64,000 bases of DNA, from positions 228,443-292,442 of the forward strand of contig NW_020312236.1 in the NCBI RefSeq assembly GCF_002999335.1, read 5' to 3'. Of this stretch, positions 1 to 12,359 are shown piece by piece; position 1 is the stretch's first letter, and each line of letters opens with the position of its first letter. The DNA comes from Cyclospora cayetanensis. Lineage: Eukaryota > Apicomplexa > Conoidasida > Eucoccidiorida > Eimeriidae. The notes below the pieces were generated by a model. That model was not told the origin of the DNA. It saw nothing but the letters and a program-made list of their open reading frames with translations, and did not search any database. The position numbers and the translations under genes were made by a program.

Positions 1-755
1 TGTTGGCACTGAAATCATGAGGAGCATCTCACTAAACCCCCAAGCAAATCCTTCAAGTGCTAATTTGCCGTCAAGTGCTGTAACAACTCTCTAAACAGCT
101 AGAGTCACAGCTATTGTGAAGGTGGATCACGGTGAGGCGCCTTCTCACAATATAGTTTCCACTGCGTACGGATACATGGAGCTGCAGCCCTGCACCTCTA
201 TGTATCCTATGTGCCTCTGTACAGGCATAAATTGAGAGATTCCCACTAGGAGCTCTCTTGCATTGCAGGCCCGCAACCCGGAGCCTTCCTGCTCTGCTGG
301 GAAGAATAGTTGGGTGGAAGTAGTGGTACCCGTTGTGTTCGCTCAGGATTCGTGCCCAACACACAACGCAGCTTTAACGCACATGCCCAGAAGATTCACT
401 TTTACAATAGGGGAGTACCGCCGGCTCGCAATCAGTAGAGTGCGCCCACTACTAAACCACAGTATTCGCATTTTAGGTAAAAGAAGTTCAAGCATTTATG
501 AGCCGGCCAGCGTTAGTAGCTTGGCCCGCCACACATATTGGAACCTGAGAGCCTCTCTGAGCGACCATCAAAGCTCGCTGCAGACCCCTGTTGCAGCCGT
601 GCTTTGCTCAGCTGGTGGTAGCCATTACTCCCATCGTCACGTTGGGGACTGCATAGCTAGGCTCTGGCCACATCGCGCGTTGATTTGGCAGACGTAAGGC
701 ATACATGACGGCGCGCGTCAGTACGCAGGCGTTTTCGGGAGGCTCAAAACTGCTT
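1..755. other. Window edge, downstream of prolyl oligopeptidase; no gene seen
   Basis: This stretch follows the stop codon of the minus-strand prolyl oligopeptidase gene and should hold its 3' UTR. Open frames here are short, start at non-ATG codons or match no family I recognise. I see no repeat or RNA gene. Confidence 0.5.
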
Positions 756-3700
756 TCAGTTGTTCTCTTCAATGGAGGGTTCGGTCCACTTAAGACCCAA
801 CACGGTCCCGAGGAATCCACCAACGATGGCATTATCTTCCAATACCTGAGAGGGGCGAGTCGCAGATAAAAGCAAGAGCCGCTGTTACTGGAGGCCTTGT
901 GTGGCAGCAGGGGATGTACATACCCGGAGAAGGCTCAACAGTGGCAGAAGCAGGAGCACACCCACCTTGGAGAGGGGTTTGCCGCCCCCATGACCGGCTT
1001 TTGTGTCAATGTGTGCAATGAGCGGAGTATTGACCGGGGAGGAGTAGCCAGCAGCGTGCTGTGCAAGGGCATAAAAACACGCAGACCGCGCTTGCCAGTG
1101 AATTGCACACTGGGCCAGACGGAGGGGCAGTGCGATTTGCACGCAAGGCAAAGGGCCTACGCGGATCGCCCTCCCACGACGCGGAAAAGCGTGCGGCGTA
1201 TTTACAGACTAGACATGCAGACAGCCGAAGCTTCCTCTTCAGTGCACGAATAGAGGCAGGCCGATTTCTGGCTAGCTCGGCGTCCACAGAGCATAGCGCC
1301 GTATCATGTGCGTGTGAACTGTACCTACCTGCAACTCGGCAATGTATTTCAAGGAGTGGAAAGGCGAGACTCGGTCGTCGTGGTCCGCAGTCATCACCAA
1401 AACAGCTGGCTGGTCTTCGCTCTGGACGGTTTCAGGTTTGATGTTGTGCAGGGGAGATATTCTGCAGTGCAGCGCCAAGTGCCGGGAAAAGAACAGCGAG
1501 TTCTAACTGGTCTGCGTCGATTCGCATACCTCGTCCAGAAGTCTTCCCTCTGGCTTAACTGGGGTCGTTATGTACGAAAAGTTCGGAGCTACAGTGCCAG
1601 ACACCCCCGCCCTTCCCCCCGCATGGCGAGCATTCATGGCGGTCTCAGCCCGTGGCATGGCATGCACTCGCAGCTGGAGGTACACCTCGTCACACGACGG
1701 GCTTCTACAAAGAAAGAGGCACGAAACTCCTGCCCTAGACCCCTCTCCCCTCCTCCTGATTCCCCCCGTCGAAGTACTTGGATATGTATTCAAAATCTTC
1801 TTCAACATCGGGGTCGCCATAGTCGCTGACCCTGAATGCAAAGACCAATCAGAAGCACACCCAAACAGTGCAGTGCCCCTGTGTGGCTGTCTTGCTATGG
1901 GGCCCCCGAAATCCTGCATGCGCCACTTGCCAGCCACTCCAATTCCCGTGAGGGGAAGGCACATTGCATACCGCGAAAAAACCTCACCAGGCGTGCCCAA
2001 TCGTGAACTTGTTGAAACGCAAAAGGTCCATGACGCCAACTTTCGCGATGACTGCCCTGAACAGATCTGGGCGCTGATTGGCGCATGCGGCCACGAGAAG
2101 ACCTCCGTTAGAGGCTCCCATGATAGCCAGCCTGCGCAGAAGCTCGAGAAAGGAGGGGGGGAAAGAAGGGGAAAATGGAGCGCATCGCGGACTTCCGAAG
2201 CGAAAACACGCTACAATGGACCGCCGTCAAGAAGGCATGGTGAGGCAGCGGCACAGGCACGGAGCCGTTACTGGCAACGACTCTTGTTGACTACGCCATC
2301 ACTCTGGGAAGCCGCAGGGGGCACAAACACACCTGTCTGGACTAGAGTATCCCTTTGCGAACAAGTACTCCGCAGCGCTCTGAAAGTCGTCGTAGCTAAC
2401 CTACGCAAGGCAAACGCATGTCAGCACCTCTCCGCTGCTTTCGAACTCTTCATACCCGTCCAGACACCCAGATGCGCTGGTCTGCTTTTGCACAGGCTCA
2501 TGCTGCTGGAAGCGCTTACTTGTTTTCTATCTTTCACTGCTGCTCGATACCAATCAAGTCCGTATTCACCGCCCCCCCGGATGTTTGGTATCGCAATGCT
2601 CAGTCCGAGATACAAGGCGAACAGTGCAAACCCCAGCTGGAAGTAAGGCAACAAGGAGATGTTGAACCTGGGGCCAAACAGCGAACCAGAAACGGCAGGT
2701 GCATGCACCAGCCCGATACAAGCCGCGCACACACGCATGCAGCGCCGTCTGAAAGCTTTTCCTGCCATTCAACCTACCCTCCATAGCCATACAGCAACGT
2801 GGGCTGGGGGCCTTTGCCTTGCCACCCCTTCTTCCTCACAAGGAACATTGGCACCTCTGTTCCGTCTTTGCTGCTGTAAAACTCCTGCGTAACCTCCAGC
2901 TGATCAAGCGGTAAGCCCGCTATCTGCAGCACACGCCGCGGCAAGGGCAGAAAACAGGATCTTGAAAGGCGAGGGGGCACACCACGAGCTCGCCAGCCAG
3001 GCAAACAAAAGTGGTGAGGCTAAAGAAAATGCTCAAGGCACGGAGGGAAAACACGAAGCAAGACAAGAGCCGAGAACTTCGGGGCAGCACCAATGCGGAG
3101 GCGCACTGGGAACGCCACAGAGCGAAGGGAATTAGAAGGGTGAGCGAGTCCAAAGGAACACGTTCTCAAGGGCAGCCGTAGCAGTACAACTTCCCATAGA
3201 CCATATACATAACGAGAACGACAAAGAAATCCACACTTCGCCGAGAACACATGAACACCCTGCCCAGATGGCAATACTGTGTAATGCTTTTTCGGAACTT
3301 CTCTAGAGACGCGCCTTCTTTTAGTGGCACTACTGTGAGCACATAAGTCGGCGTCCCCTTTCCCACCCTTGTTTGGCGTATTTAATGGACCTACGATGAT
3401 TCAAGACACCCTCGTGGCCCCTCGCGGTGCGCACATACCTCTGTAGTCTTTAGCACGGAGAGTCCGAAAGAGCCGTTTTCAATCTCGAGCTCGTAAACGA
3501 TGCGCGGGGTGTCGAAGCTTGCGAGACTAAAAAGGAAATGGTTGTATTTTCTTTCTCCCGAGACGTCATATACGGACCCCACAGGAATGTCTAAGGATTG
3601 CACGCGGGATCCGTCCATGCGGTGTACGTACACCCGCGATTTCACGTCTTCAGTGTATATGAGCATCAGCAGATCTTGGGACACGGCGTAGACCTCGTCC

Positions 3701-6700
3701 AGAACGGAAGACGCTTCCGGCACGATTTCATCCACAGGAAATCCTGAAGGAAACAAGGCACACTCCTCCAGGTTGGTATGAACAGCGCCTACTGGGCAGG
3801 CGAAGCCCTACGCAGACCACTCAACTGCGCGCACCCTGCTTCTGGATATCAAGCCGAACAATTCTTTTCTTGGGGGCGTCCTTGTTGGTGACAAAAAAGA
3901 AGACATGTCCGTCGTTAGCCACGTATTTGAACTCCGCGGAGAAGTCCTTCACCACTTTGATCCACTTCAATTCCGTGAAGGCTTTGACGGGCGAGTCTAC
4001 TCCTGGCAACTGCGCTATCCAAACTTGATTGACCTGCAGCAGGAGGAACACGAGCTCTGTTCTGAGCCACGTGAAGTGTCAGCACGTCGAAAAAGGGAAA
4101 GAGACGCGGGTCCGCAAAAAAACGCGCGCACGCGCGAGAGAGAGAGAGAGACGTGCACGGGGAGGACGGAGGGAGGCGCCACAAGCCAGAGTGAATTGAC
4201 GGTGTAGTGTGTGAGCGAAAGAAGAGGGCGGCCTTGCTTCGATTTCCCTACGGGCTCGCAGCTTCTGTTAATGCTTGCGACAAGAAACTTTTCATCGTCA
4301 GTCACTCGGAGTTCTGCCAACCACTTCGGCTCCGATGGGAAGTCAAGCACCAGCACGTCCTCGCTCTGAGGAGTACCCAGCTTGTGGCAGTATACCTGAG
4401 CAGAAAGCGGCCATGCGGAAGGTCAAGGAGGATTCAACGGCGATGGGAACGAGTGGTGGCATATGGCTTCCGCCACACACACACACACACACACACACAA
4501 ACCCGACAGCAGACGCTACTTCATGAACAAAATGAAAACGTGTGCTTCCGGAAGGCAGCGCATGCTAGAAATTGCGAATCCGCATGCACGGGTTCTTCAC
4601 GGGTGCCCTTGCCTTTTGATATTCGTTTTTCGTGTTTTCCGAGCCGTCCACAGCAGATCCCTCAGGTATGTCGTACTTGTTGTAAAAAAACCACTTGTTG
4701 CCGAGCCATCCCAGGCTCGTAAACCTGCAGCGCAGAGGAAACGTCCAAGGAGGGCAACCAACCTCTCTAGCAGGCATCCTCGAGGCTCTCTCCACCTCTG
4801 TCTGCGTATTGCTCTTTGCTGCACTGCTTTTTCTCTGCACGTTAAAAAGGCAGCCTCATCTTGCACTTTTGTCCTCCCGCTCAACCGGGGATGCACCTTA
4901 CTTCGCGTGCATCAACTGGTCTGCAAGCTGCTCGCCAGTTTCCGTGTCTACAAAGTAGATAGTTCGCCAGTCGCTGCCCTTGTCACCGCGGGCATACGCC
5001 ATCAAGCTCCCAGATTGAGAGAAAGCAGAGTCATCTTTTCCGCACACACGCACACACACACACACAGATGCCGCAGCCAGTTGTGCACAATATACAGCAA
5101 TGCCAAATCATCACATAGGCACTGCGAAGCAGAGGAGGCATACAGTTCGCCGTCCTCTTAAGCGGACCGAAACGCCTAAAAGAAGTACATGTACAAAAGT
5201 ATCTAAAGAGCTAAAGGGAGAGATAGAGATGAACCCCCCTGCCCTGCCCTGCCTCTCGCTTCCGAACTGTACGTATCAAAGTGACAAATGCATGCACTTC
5301 ATCATGAGAAATGACTCGCTTCCTGCAAAACGCTGGCAAGGGAAATGGGCAGCAGCCGCGAGCCACCTCAAGGCACGCCTACCAACTGTCGCAGTTCCAT
5401 CTTCCGTCCACGTATTCGGATCAAGCAAAATTTGACTGTTTTCTCCCGTTTTCGTTGCGTGTCTGTGCAGAACAAACTGATTCTGCAGCCCGGAGTTGCG
5501 CCATGTATACCAAAAAGATCCTTTTCTGAAGGGCGTCCCGAACCTGTCAAGACACAACGCAATCATCAAGGCGAGGCAGGCGGAATTCGTACCAAGGAAG
5601 AGGAACGCCAACCAAAACTTTTAGCATTACTGCAAAACTTTTCGCAACACTGCAACTGCAAGATTCGGTGCTCATAAAGAGGCAGCACACAACGCACGAG
5701 GCAGGAAACCGGAAGCCATTTTTGACGAATTGCCGACCCTGCGTTACTTTCTGCTCTGCTAAAGATATGCGAAGAATGTCGAATCACTCAAGACGCGCAT
5801 ATGTCTGTATATGTATGAATCTATATATGTGTGAGTACGTACGTGTATGTGAGTGTGTGCATGTATGTGTGTATATGTATGTGTGAGTATGTATGTGTAT
5901 GTACGCGTGTATATGCATGTATGTGAGTGTGAGTATGTATGTCTGTATACGTACATATGTATGAGTATGTATGTGTGTATGTATGAGTATGTATGTGTGT
6001 GTATGTCTGTACATGTATGTATGTATGTGTGTGTATGTGTGTATGTAAATGCATGTATAGATGTGAATGCATGTATGTGTAAAACAGCCAAGAACTGAGC
6101 AGGTTCCCAAATAATACATTCTCATACTCTTCAGTCCGGCATTGTTTGCAGCCCCCCTCTCGAAGCCTCCAGTTGTTCGGTCGACAAGGACCCTTAAAGA
6201 GCCGCATTCGTCTTCCAACTGCCTGTACACCCCACGCCTAGGGCACCTAAGATCTGCATGCCCCGAGCAAATTGCGAGCTTGTAACCTCACTTTGGGTAG
6301 TCTTGAAATTCGGTGAGCGCGGTAAGAACTTGTTTTTTTAGCGGCGTATCAAGAAACTGCTCCGACACTGCGTTCTGGTTAGCCACAAAGGCCTTCGTCT
6401 CTTCGCTCTCCGGATCCTCCGTCCAGCTGAACGTGCCATACCATAAACGCAATAAACAATTCGACTTCCATGCTGCACTCCTCCTAAAAATCACCCCTGC
6501 ATGCGCGACGCACAAAGAGCAGACTTCTCCTCCCCCCGAGCCTTGCGCTTCGGCCCTTTAGACACCTGGACCTTAAACTCCAATATACCCGCCAGTCGGA
6601 GTGCTGCAATAGAGAAATGAATTTGACAGGGTCTAGGAAGCTCGAAACTTTGTGTATTGCTGTGTGTGTATGTTTGGGTGTGAGTATTTGTGTCTGTGTA

Positions 6701-6997
6701 TGCGTGTTTGTTTGTGTGTGTTTGTTTTTGTCGGAGTATTTGTGTCTGTGTGTATGTGTGTTTGTTTGTGTGTGTTTGTTTGTTTGCCTTTGAGCATTTG
6801 TGTCTGTGTGTATGTTTGTGTGTTTGTTTGTGCGTTTGTATGCTGCGCAGCGGGTAGGAGTGGCGGGGGAGGTGCTAGTCCACAGCCCTTTGAAATCCCA
6901 AGACTTGCCGGTACGGATCTGCTACAGGCGTGCCAAAGAGGTTCTCTACCACGACGCTGCGGTGAGCGTAAGGATACGACAGCTTTTGATGAGTCAT
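756..6997 (-). CDS. Prolyl oligopeptidase (prolyl endopeptidase, S9A family), 16 exons
   Basis: Serine peptidase that cleaves short peptides after proline: an N-terminal seven-bladed propeller gates an alpha/beta-hydrolase domain. Exons on the minus strand: 6997-6909, 6426-6292, 5543-5383, 5034-4902, 4724-4613, 4395-4252, 4033-3835, 3743-3439, 2923-2778, 2667-2520, 2400-2333, 2131-1988, 1831-1778, 1461-1329, 1058-966, 845-756 (stop TGA). They join in phase to about 717 residues, the usual family length (about 710). Visible motifs: [19 protein letters not shown] at the N-terminus; YGYGGFNIS and RGGGEYG before the active site; nucleophile Ser in [18 protein letters not shown] (exon 2131-1988); catalytic Asp in TADHDDRV (1461-1329); catalytic His in [11 protein letters not shown] (1058-966). 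The full triad is present. Two introns look GC-AG: donor at 6908 (ccg|gcaagt) and probably 4612 (aag|gcaagg). A GT donor at 4600 is the alternative for the latter and would add 4 residues. The start ATG at 6997 gives a cytosolic enzyme; see the possible upstream exon. Confidence 0.95.
4476..4500. repeat. (CA)n microsatellite in prolyl oligopeptidase intron
   Basis: Run of CA dinucleotides on the plus strand inside the intron between exons 4724-4613 and 4395-4252. A second short CA tract lies near 5041-5068 in the next intron upstream. Confidence 0.9.
5790..6082. repeat. GTAT/GTGT-rich microsatellite in prolyl oligopeptidase intron
   Basis: About 290 bp of imperfect tgta/tgtg/gagt tetranucleotide repeats on the plus strand (CATA/CACA on the sense strand), wholly within the intron 6291-5544. 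The open frames it produces (Cys/Val/Tyr or His/Thr/Tyr rich) are repeat artefacts. Confidence 0.95.
6652..6842. repeat. TGTT/TGTG-rich microsatellite in the GC-AG intron of prolyl oligopeptidase
   Basis: About 190 bp of degenerate tgtttg/tgtgtg repeats (plus strand), inside intron 6908-6427. It follows the GC donor at a distance of about 65 bp on the sense strand. Confidence 0.9.
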
Positions 6998-7525
6998 GCT
7001 GGAAAAAAAGGCTGAGGCGAAAGGAAGAGCACAGCGGCACAGGAGGCCGTCGGGCGAGGTGGAGGACGCAGCAAGTGAAGGAAAAACACAAAACGAGATC
7101 GCACATCACTAATCCGCCTAGTAATGCAGTTTCAAAGGTACTGGCTCCTGCTGGATGCAGTGGAAACGTTCAATGGCCAAGTAGCGGCCGTACAAACTGG
7201 TACGGGTTTCGGCACAAGTCTAATTTTGCGAGAGTTCCGCAGCATGATCACGAGAAAGCACGCCCCTCGCATTCTGTTCATGAAGTTTCGCAAAATACAC
7301 TGGATTCTGGGGCATTAGAGAACGGATATTCGGCGTATTGAGCGAAAAAGACCTTACACCTGGATGCGGCGACAGCGCGGATGGACGTGATGAACGGTAA
7401 ATCCCGAGTCTAGGAGCAGGAAATTCGCAGCAGGAGCGTAAAGGCATTGTTCTGTAAACTTTTCACGACTGTGGAATATGGGGCAGCTGCATCTGGCAGT
7501 GTGCATCCCGTGATCTGTGACGCAC

Positions 7526-7674
7526 CAGAGAAGGACCAGTAGAGGCGGGAAAATGAAGGTCGCGAAAGCAGCGGTAAGGAATGCGGCAAGAAGATATCCG
7601 AGAGGCCATGTCTCCTGAATCTTAAACGAAACTGCACGGAGTCCTTTGTACCGCCAGAACATTTCCCTAGCCAT
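7526..7674 (-). CDS. Possible upstream exon of prolyl oligopeptidase encoding a signal anchor
   Basis: An ATG at 7674 opens a frame with about 20 charged or polar residues followed by a strongly hydrophobic stretch (LGYLLAAFLTAAFATFIF and onward) ending in LLVLL. A GT donor at 7525 (tctctg|gtgcgt) leaves phase 2. The sequence before the family-typical start has a good acceptor (t-run then ccag at 7001-6999) and one base before the ATG, so the two join in frame. If real, the enzyme would be membrane anchored or secreted, about 767 residues. The evidence is only splice phase plus hydrophobicity; the cytosolic form starting at 6997 is the safer model. Confidence 0.4.
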
Positions 7675-7679
7675 GCCGA

Positions 7680-9500
7680 CAGTCAGCCTGGTAGCCCCAC
7701 GCTATTGCCACGTGCCAAATGCGCACACTTGATACACGCCCCTCTTTCTATTCGCAAATGGAAACCTTTTAGAGAAAATTTGTTATTTAACAGGGTAAAA
7801 TTCTTCGTTTAAATTGGCCCGCCGGCAGTTTTTCGCACTGTGCGCTTTCCGACACGCTGCATGCACAGCGACGCTAATTACATGGAAGGATATGCGAACT
7901 CGGCACAATTCCTGTCTAGAGATCGGGTAAGTCCTACCATAAGCGGCAATGCTAGCTTTTTCTGCCCTACCCTGCAGGTAAAGTCGCTAAAAGAATGGCG
8001 TTCGCGAGTTTTCTCATTCCTTGGAAGATCAAGGCCCCATTTACGAGTTTCGGATTAAAAAGGTGGTAAATACGTTTAAAAGCATGGCAGTATAGGGACT
8101 ATCTGCAAACATTTAGGGTGACTACTCAGTTTCCTTGGCTAGATACGTTTGCTGATGGCGCTTCTCCATGTGCCTTGCATATGTAGATCCCGTTTTGGGC
8201 TTTGCTGTGCCTGGATGCTATCGATCAAGCAAGACGTATATACGCCCATCTCAGAGCGTGCCATTTGTTTTAAGGGCATCAGCAGACTACCTGTGAACGC
8301 CCCGAAGGTGCCGGACACTCTCGTTTGTACTTTGTGCGGCCGCTGAGGTATCATTCCATCTGAGGTTTCCGTAGAGGCGCTTCACTTCAGACTCGATTCA
8401 ATCTTAATAGGTAGCTTCCGAGTGTTTCCTGAAAAAGCTCGCGCCTTTCCGTGCATGCCCCTCACATTTCTCGACATGCACTAAGAGGACAGCTGGGGAT
8501 TCCGTAGCTGCCACTTCCAAGCACTCTGATCCTTCATAGCAAGTTGCGCAGCATCTAGCGTACATACACATAACTTTATGTCTTCTATAATTGAGCTAAA
8601 TAGTGCTTTGCAATACGTGAGCCATGCAAGCCTACAGATCAACTAGTCAATCCCTTTAAAAATCGTCAGTAATTATAACTAATGTAGTCGAAAGTGCTTC
8701 ATTGTAGCTCGCCCAGCCACAAAATTTATTAAGGTTTCTCATCGCTTCACACATATTTCGCCCTACTCGTTTATTTTGTTTGTGATTTTCTATTTCCACG
8801 TCCCTTCTGGAAGGTCACAGGGGATATGTGAAGCTTCTTAAAGGTATCTCTAGTTAAGACTGCACTTGGCGGCCCGCTTCCCATTTGTTGCTACTTGCGT
8901 TGTCGAAGTGTGAAGTAAGCGTCTTGTGGCTCACCCTGGCAGTTACCCTGGCCTTGTATACGCCGCAGGCGAGTTGAGGCACATGGGAACTTGAATGAAG
9001 GAGGCAGAAACATGGTACCACAGATATTATTGTTTTATGTTCTGTTTCACGATTCGACATGAAAATAGAATGCGCAGGGCGCACGAACAATGGGGCTCTG
9101 CACTCCTTCCTGCATTCCTTGCGAGTACTTTGTACGACGTTTATCTTAGGTTGGACGTTTTACATCAGATTTTAGGCAAAATGTTCATTTGCAATGACTG
9201 GTATACGAATTGCAGTAGCTGATGGAAGTTTGAACAGCCTGCATCCAACGACAGGAACTTCACTGAAAATACGAATATCGATGCGACCCCTTGGGATTTA
9301 CCTAGACGCAAAAAATTGGTTTAAACAATTGTAGAGTCTCACTGAAGGATAAATGGTAAATACATTTCAGTGCTCGAGCCCTTGAATGCGGGATTGCCTT
9401 GTACGGTGTCCGTCGCAGATTCAGGGGGCAAGGGTATTCAAAGTGTGCCATAAAAGGCTGAGGCAGAATGAGAAACTGCAACATTGAGAAATAAGGAAGG
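7680..9500. other. Intergenic, AT-richer; no gene seen
   Basis: Short frames only, none with a family motif, coiled coil or linked splice sites. It lies between the 5' end of prolyl oligopeptidase and the 3' end of the zinc-finger gene, so it contains the former's promoter and the latter's 3' UTR, but I cannot place either. Confidence 0.5.
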
Positions 9501-9515
9501 CAACCAGCCTCCTCT

Positions 9516-11865
9516 CTAGGAGTTTTGGGTCCGTCCTGTAATAGTTCCTGTCCTGATACTTTTCATAGCTGCAACGCGTGATTTTGCTGATGCCGCCCAT
9601 TGCATTCCGTCTCTCTGGTTGCTTCCCCAGGTCGTCCGGTTTATGTCTCGGTTGGACCGTAAACGGTCTACAGCATGCATTCCCGCTCCCGTCCCTCCCC
9701 CGTTTCGTCTAAGTCTACAAGCAGCCCCCTGAGAGGCACAGAGGCCTCCTCCCTTCCTCAAGACACCCCCGCCGTTGCGAAACATTCTCTGGCATACACT
9801 AGCATGCTTCTCAAGAGATTCTTCTCGCCCAAATGTCCGACCGCAGTGTGGACACTGCAAGTGCGCCACAGTGTCGCTGCACCGGGCGAAAATCGCCTGG
9901 AATTAAAGGCAAGCAAGCGTCATAGGTGATGATCACAAGTGCATATTTTTCGACTGGCGTAAGACACAAAACGGGTGAGATAATCTGCAACTGGGCAAAG
10001 ACAACACAATGGCTTGCAGCTAAGGATTGTGCGCTGGGCATTGACTGTCCTAGGGAACTGCTGTTATGGGTATTTTGCCTTGCCTGGGCCTCTGCTATTT
10101 CTCTAGGGTCGCAGACTCTGGCCATCCTCATCGCCGCTCGAAACTGCGCGCTCTGCGTGTAAAGAGCAAGCAGCAGCATCGACAACAACTATGGAAGCAA
10201 TTGTGCCAATAGTAGGAGCGACAACAGCAAAACCAATGAGCCTTGGCAGATCTCTGTCTGAGATCGTGCTTTCCTAAAGTGTATCGGGATTGCGTATTGT
10301 CCATGTTGGCTACTCTGGGCTTAGCAACATGGATGCAATGCAGGGCCGTGTCCTTTCCAGTAGCAGTGCATTCTGACTTCACGCTTCCACTTTCTTTCTG
10401 TCGGCTTTTCCAGTCTGCATTTCATAAGGAATAATAGAAGGGTACACTTTAAAGGGAAGGACGAACCGAGCGAAGGTCGTCAGAGGAACCTGCACCGCTC
10501 AAGCAGGGGTGCCTTTTGCAAAGATACACAGAGGGAGCGAGGGCGTTGAAGAAAGAAGAGAAAAGAAGGAGGGAAGAATAGTATCACGACACAACTGGGA
10601 GCCACTAAACACTCCGCAATAGGCATCGGTTTGAATGCATACTGTTTTGATGCTGCGCGTTCGACCCTGAGCTTCCGTAAGGTGGAATTTACAGGGAGGC
10701 CCGTCTCCTCTACAACGCTGGCCAGGCGTTTTCTGGTCATGTCGTACTGCTTCCTACGTGTAAAAAATACCTTTTCATTTGAGGAACAACGCAAAAGACG
10801 ACTCATGAGCAGCTCAGAGATATAACAAGCGCAAAAAGCGAACAGCAGCCAACAGGAAGGTGAAACGCAACTAAAATATGTGTGACACTGAAATTTGCAT
10901 GCTAAGGAGAGAGAATCTTGTGTCGTTGCTAGACTGAAGGCCCTGTGCTAACTTTGTCCCATAATCCTTCAGCTCGCGCGGCTAGGGCATACAAATAAGC
11001 AGACGGCTCACTAATCAAGAGGGCATAAAGCCAAGAAGGTAGACTTACATTAACACAGACCTTCACATGCTTCTGGAAAGATCTTCTGGCGAATGTCCGG
11101 TGACAGTATGGACACTGAAAAACAGCAGAGTAGCATTTCTATAAGGGTCAGGCTTTTGTGAAGTCACCCTGCGGAATCTCCATCATTGGCGGTAAAATAA
11201 CATGCGTACACAACCGCCGCGCCCAAGCGCCCCTTTTCTTCCATCTCCAGCCCCAAGGCGCCTCAGTCACAGCCAGTGACCCAACAAGTAAGATAGCGCT
11301 CTTGTGTTATCAATACTGACTTCTTGTATTTCTTGCTGTTCGTCTTCATTGGGATTCGACCCACTTGGAAAGCTCCCTGGCGCGGTTGGCAGGAATGCAC
11401 CTAGCGGTAGATTTTCCACTCGTTCAAATGATCCCCGGCTAGCTAAAAACTCCTGGGCCTCAGGTCTGTCTAGCTGTGGCTGAGGAATGCTAGCTACGGC
11501 CTGGGGATAGCGAGGAGCAGACTGTGGCTGCTCTAAGTCCAAAGTACGGTGTATACTTGCTTTTTTTCCTGCAGATTCCGTCGAACATCTGTTCGAAAAA
11601 GATTGAGAGCTGATAGCTGCTGTCTGACTTGGAAGAGAGTAGCTTTGTTGACTTGGCTCATTTGATACTTCGCAGCTAGGTCTAGGGTCTTGTGGCCACA
11701 ATTCTTCTGCTTTTCGTGGGTGCTTCATTGCAGATTTTAGTGCTTCGAACTCTCCCTGCGTCCACTGCTCTTCTTGTAGCTGGCTCTGCTCCAAGCCCAA
11801 GCCATCGCTTCTCTTCGGGGATCTAGGATTCCCGAAATAATCAGAAGTATGCTCCTCAGGAGCTC
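9516..11865 (-). CDS. C2HC-type zinc-finger protein, ZC2HC1-like
   Basis: Two zinc fingers of C-x2-C-x11/12-H-x3-C form lie in separate exons. The first is CPYCHRTFARRSFQKHVKVC (exon 11114-11049). The second is CPHCGRTFGREESLEKHASVC with the histidine as third ligand (final exon 9876-9516, stop TGA/TAA side at 9516). Other supported exons: 11865-11321 (Ser/Gln/Pro-rich, donor gtcagt, phase 0 into the first finger), 10770-about 10606 (begins VFFTRRKQYDMTRKRLA, the basic linker that follows the finger in this family), and one starting at 10152 (SAQFRAAMRMARVCD). The 3' ends of the 10770 and 10152 exons are uncertain, so the joins before the second finger are not settled. Family members are poorly characterised, with some at cilia or flagella; no function can be inferred here. 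The C-terminal tail after the second finger is Gly/Arg rich and ends GRTQNS. Confidence 0.75.
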
Positions 11866-12359
11866 CTGAAGATGGATATAATATAAAAAGCTTACACAGA
11901 GCCTGAGTCCTCAGGTGTACGGAAACGTGGCCAGTAGGAACGCAAACATGCTTCGGCAGATTTCCGAGACACTTATCACCCTAGGAAAAGGCCGCCCACC
12001 GGCAGTATTCAAGAACGCGTTTCTGCTGCTAAGGCGTAAATCACTCATCCTGCTCGTTCACACATTCGATAGACATAGTCTTGCACGACACGGAGTTCTG
12101 CTGTGAAACTAGGAAACCCGCACCTTCCCTGCTTATTACCCTGCAAATAGTCTCTCCCCCAGAGCCTCGTCATTTTTATTCTGCAGCTATTACCATTTTG
12201 AAAAATCTTCTTCAGCTTGTGTGAATTTTTAAAGCATGGTAAGAAATGGCTAAAGGAAGCATTGTTGCGGGGTCTATGGGGAATGCACGATTTTGGCTTG
12301 CCTCTGCTGCCTAGCTTTGTGTTGGTGTTGGCTGTCTTTGATTGACTGTTTCAGCATAC

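Noticed and set aside
1570..2646. 358-codon plus-strand frame
   Set aside because: Antisense to prolyl oligopeptidase exons, which carry the catalytic motifs in correct phase.
5759..6230. Long His/Thr/Tyr and Cys/Val/Tyr open frames on both strands
   Set aside because: They are translations of the GTAT/GTGT microsatellite inside a prolyl oligopeptidase intron.
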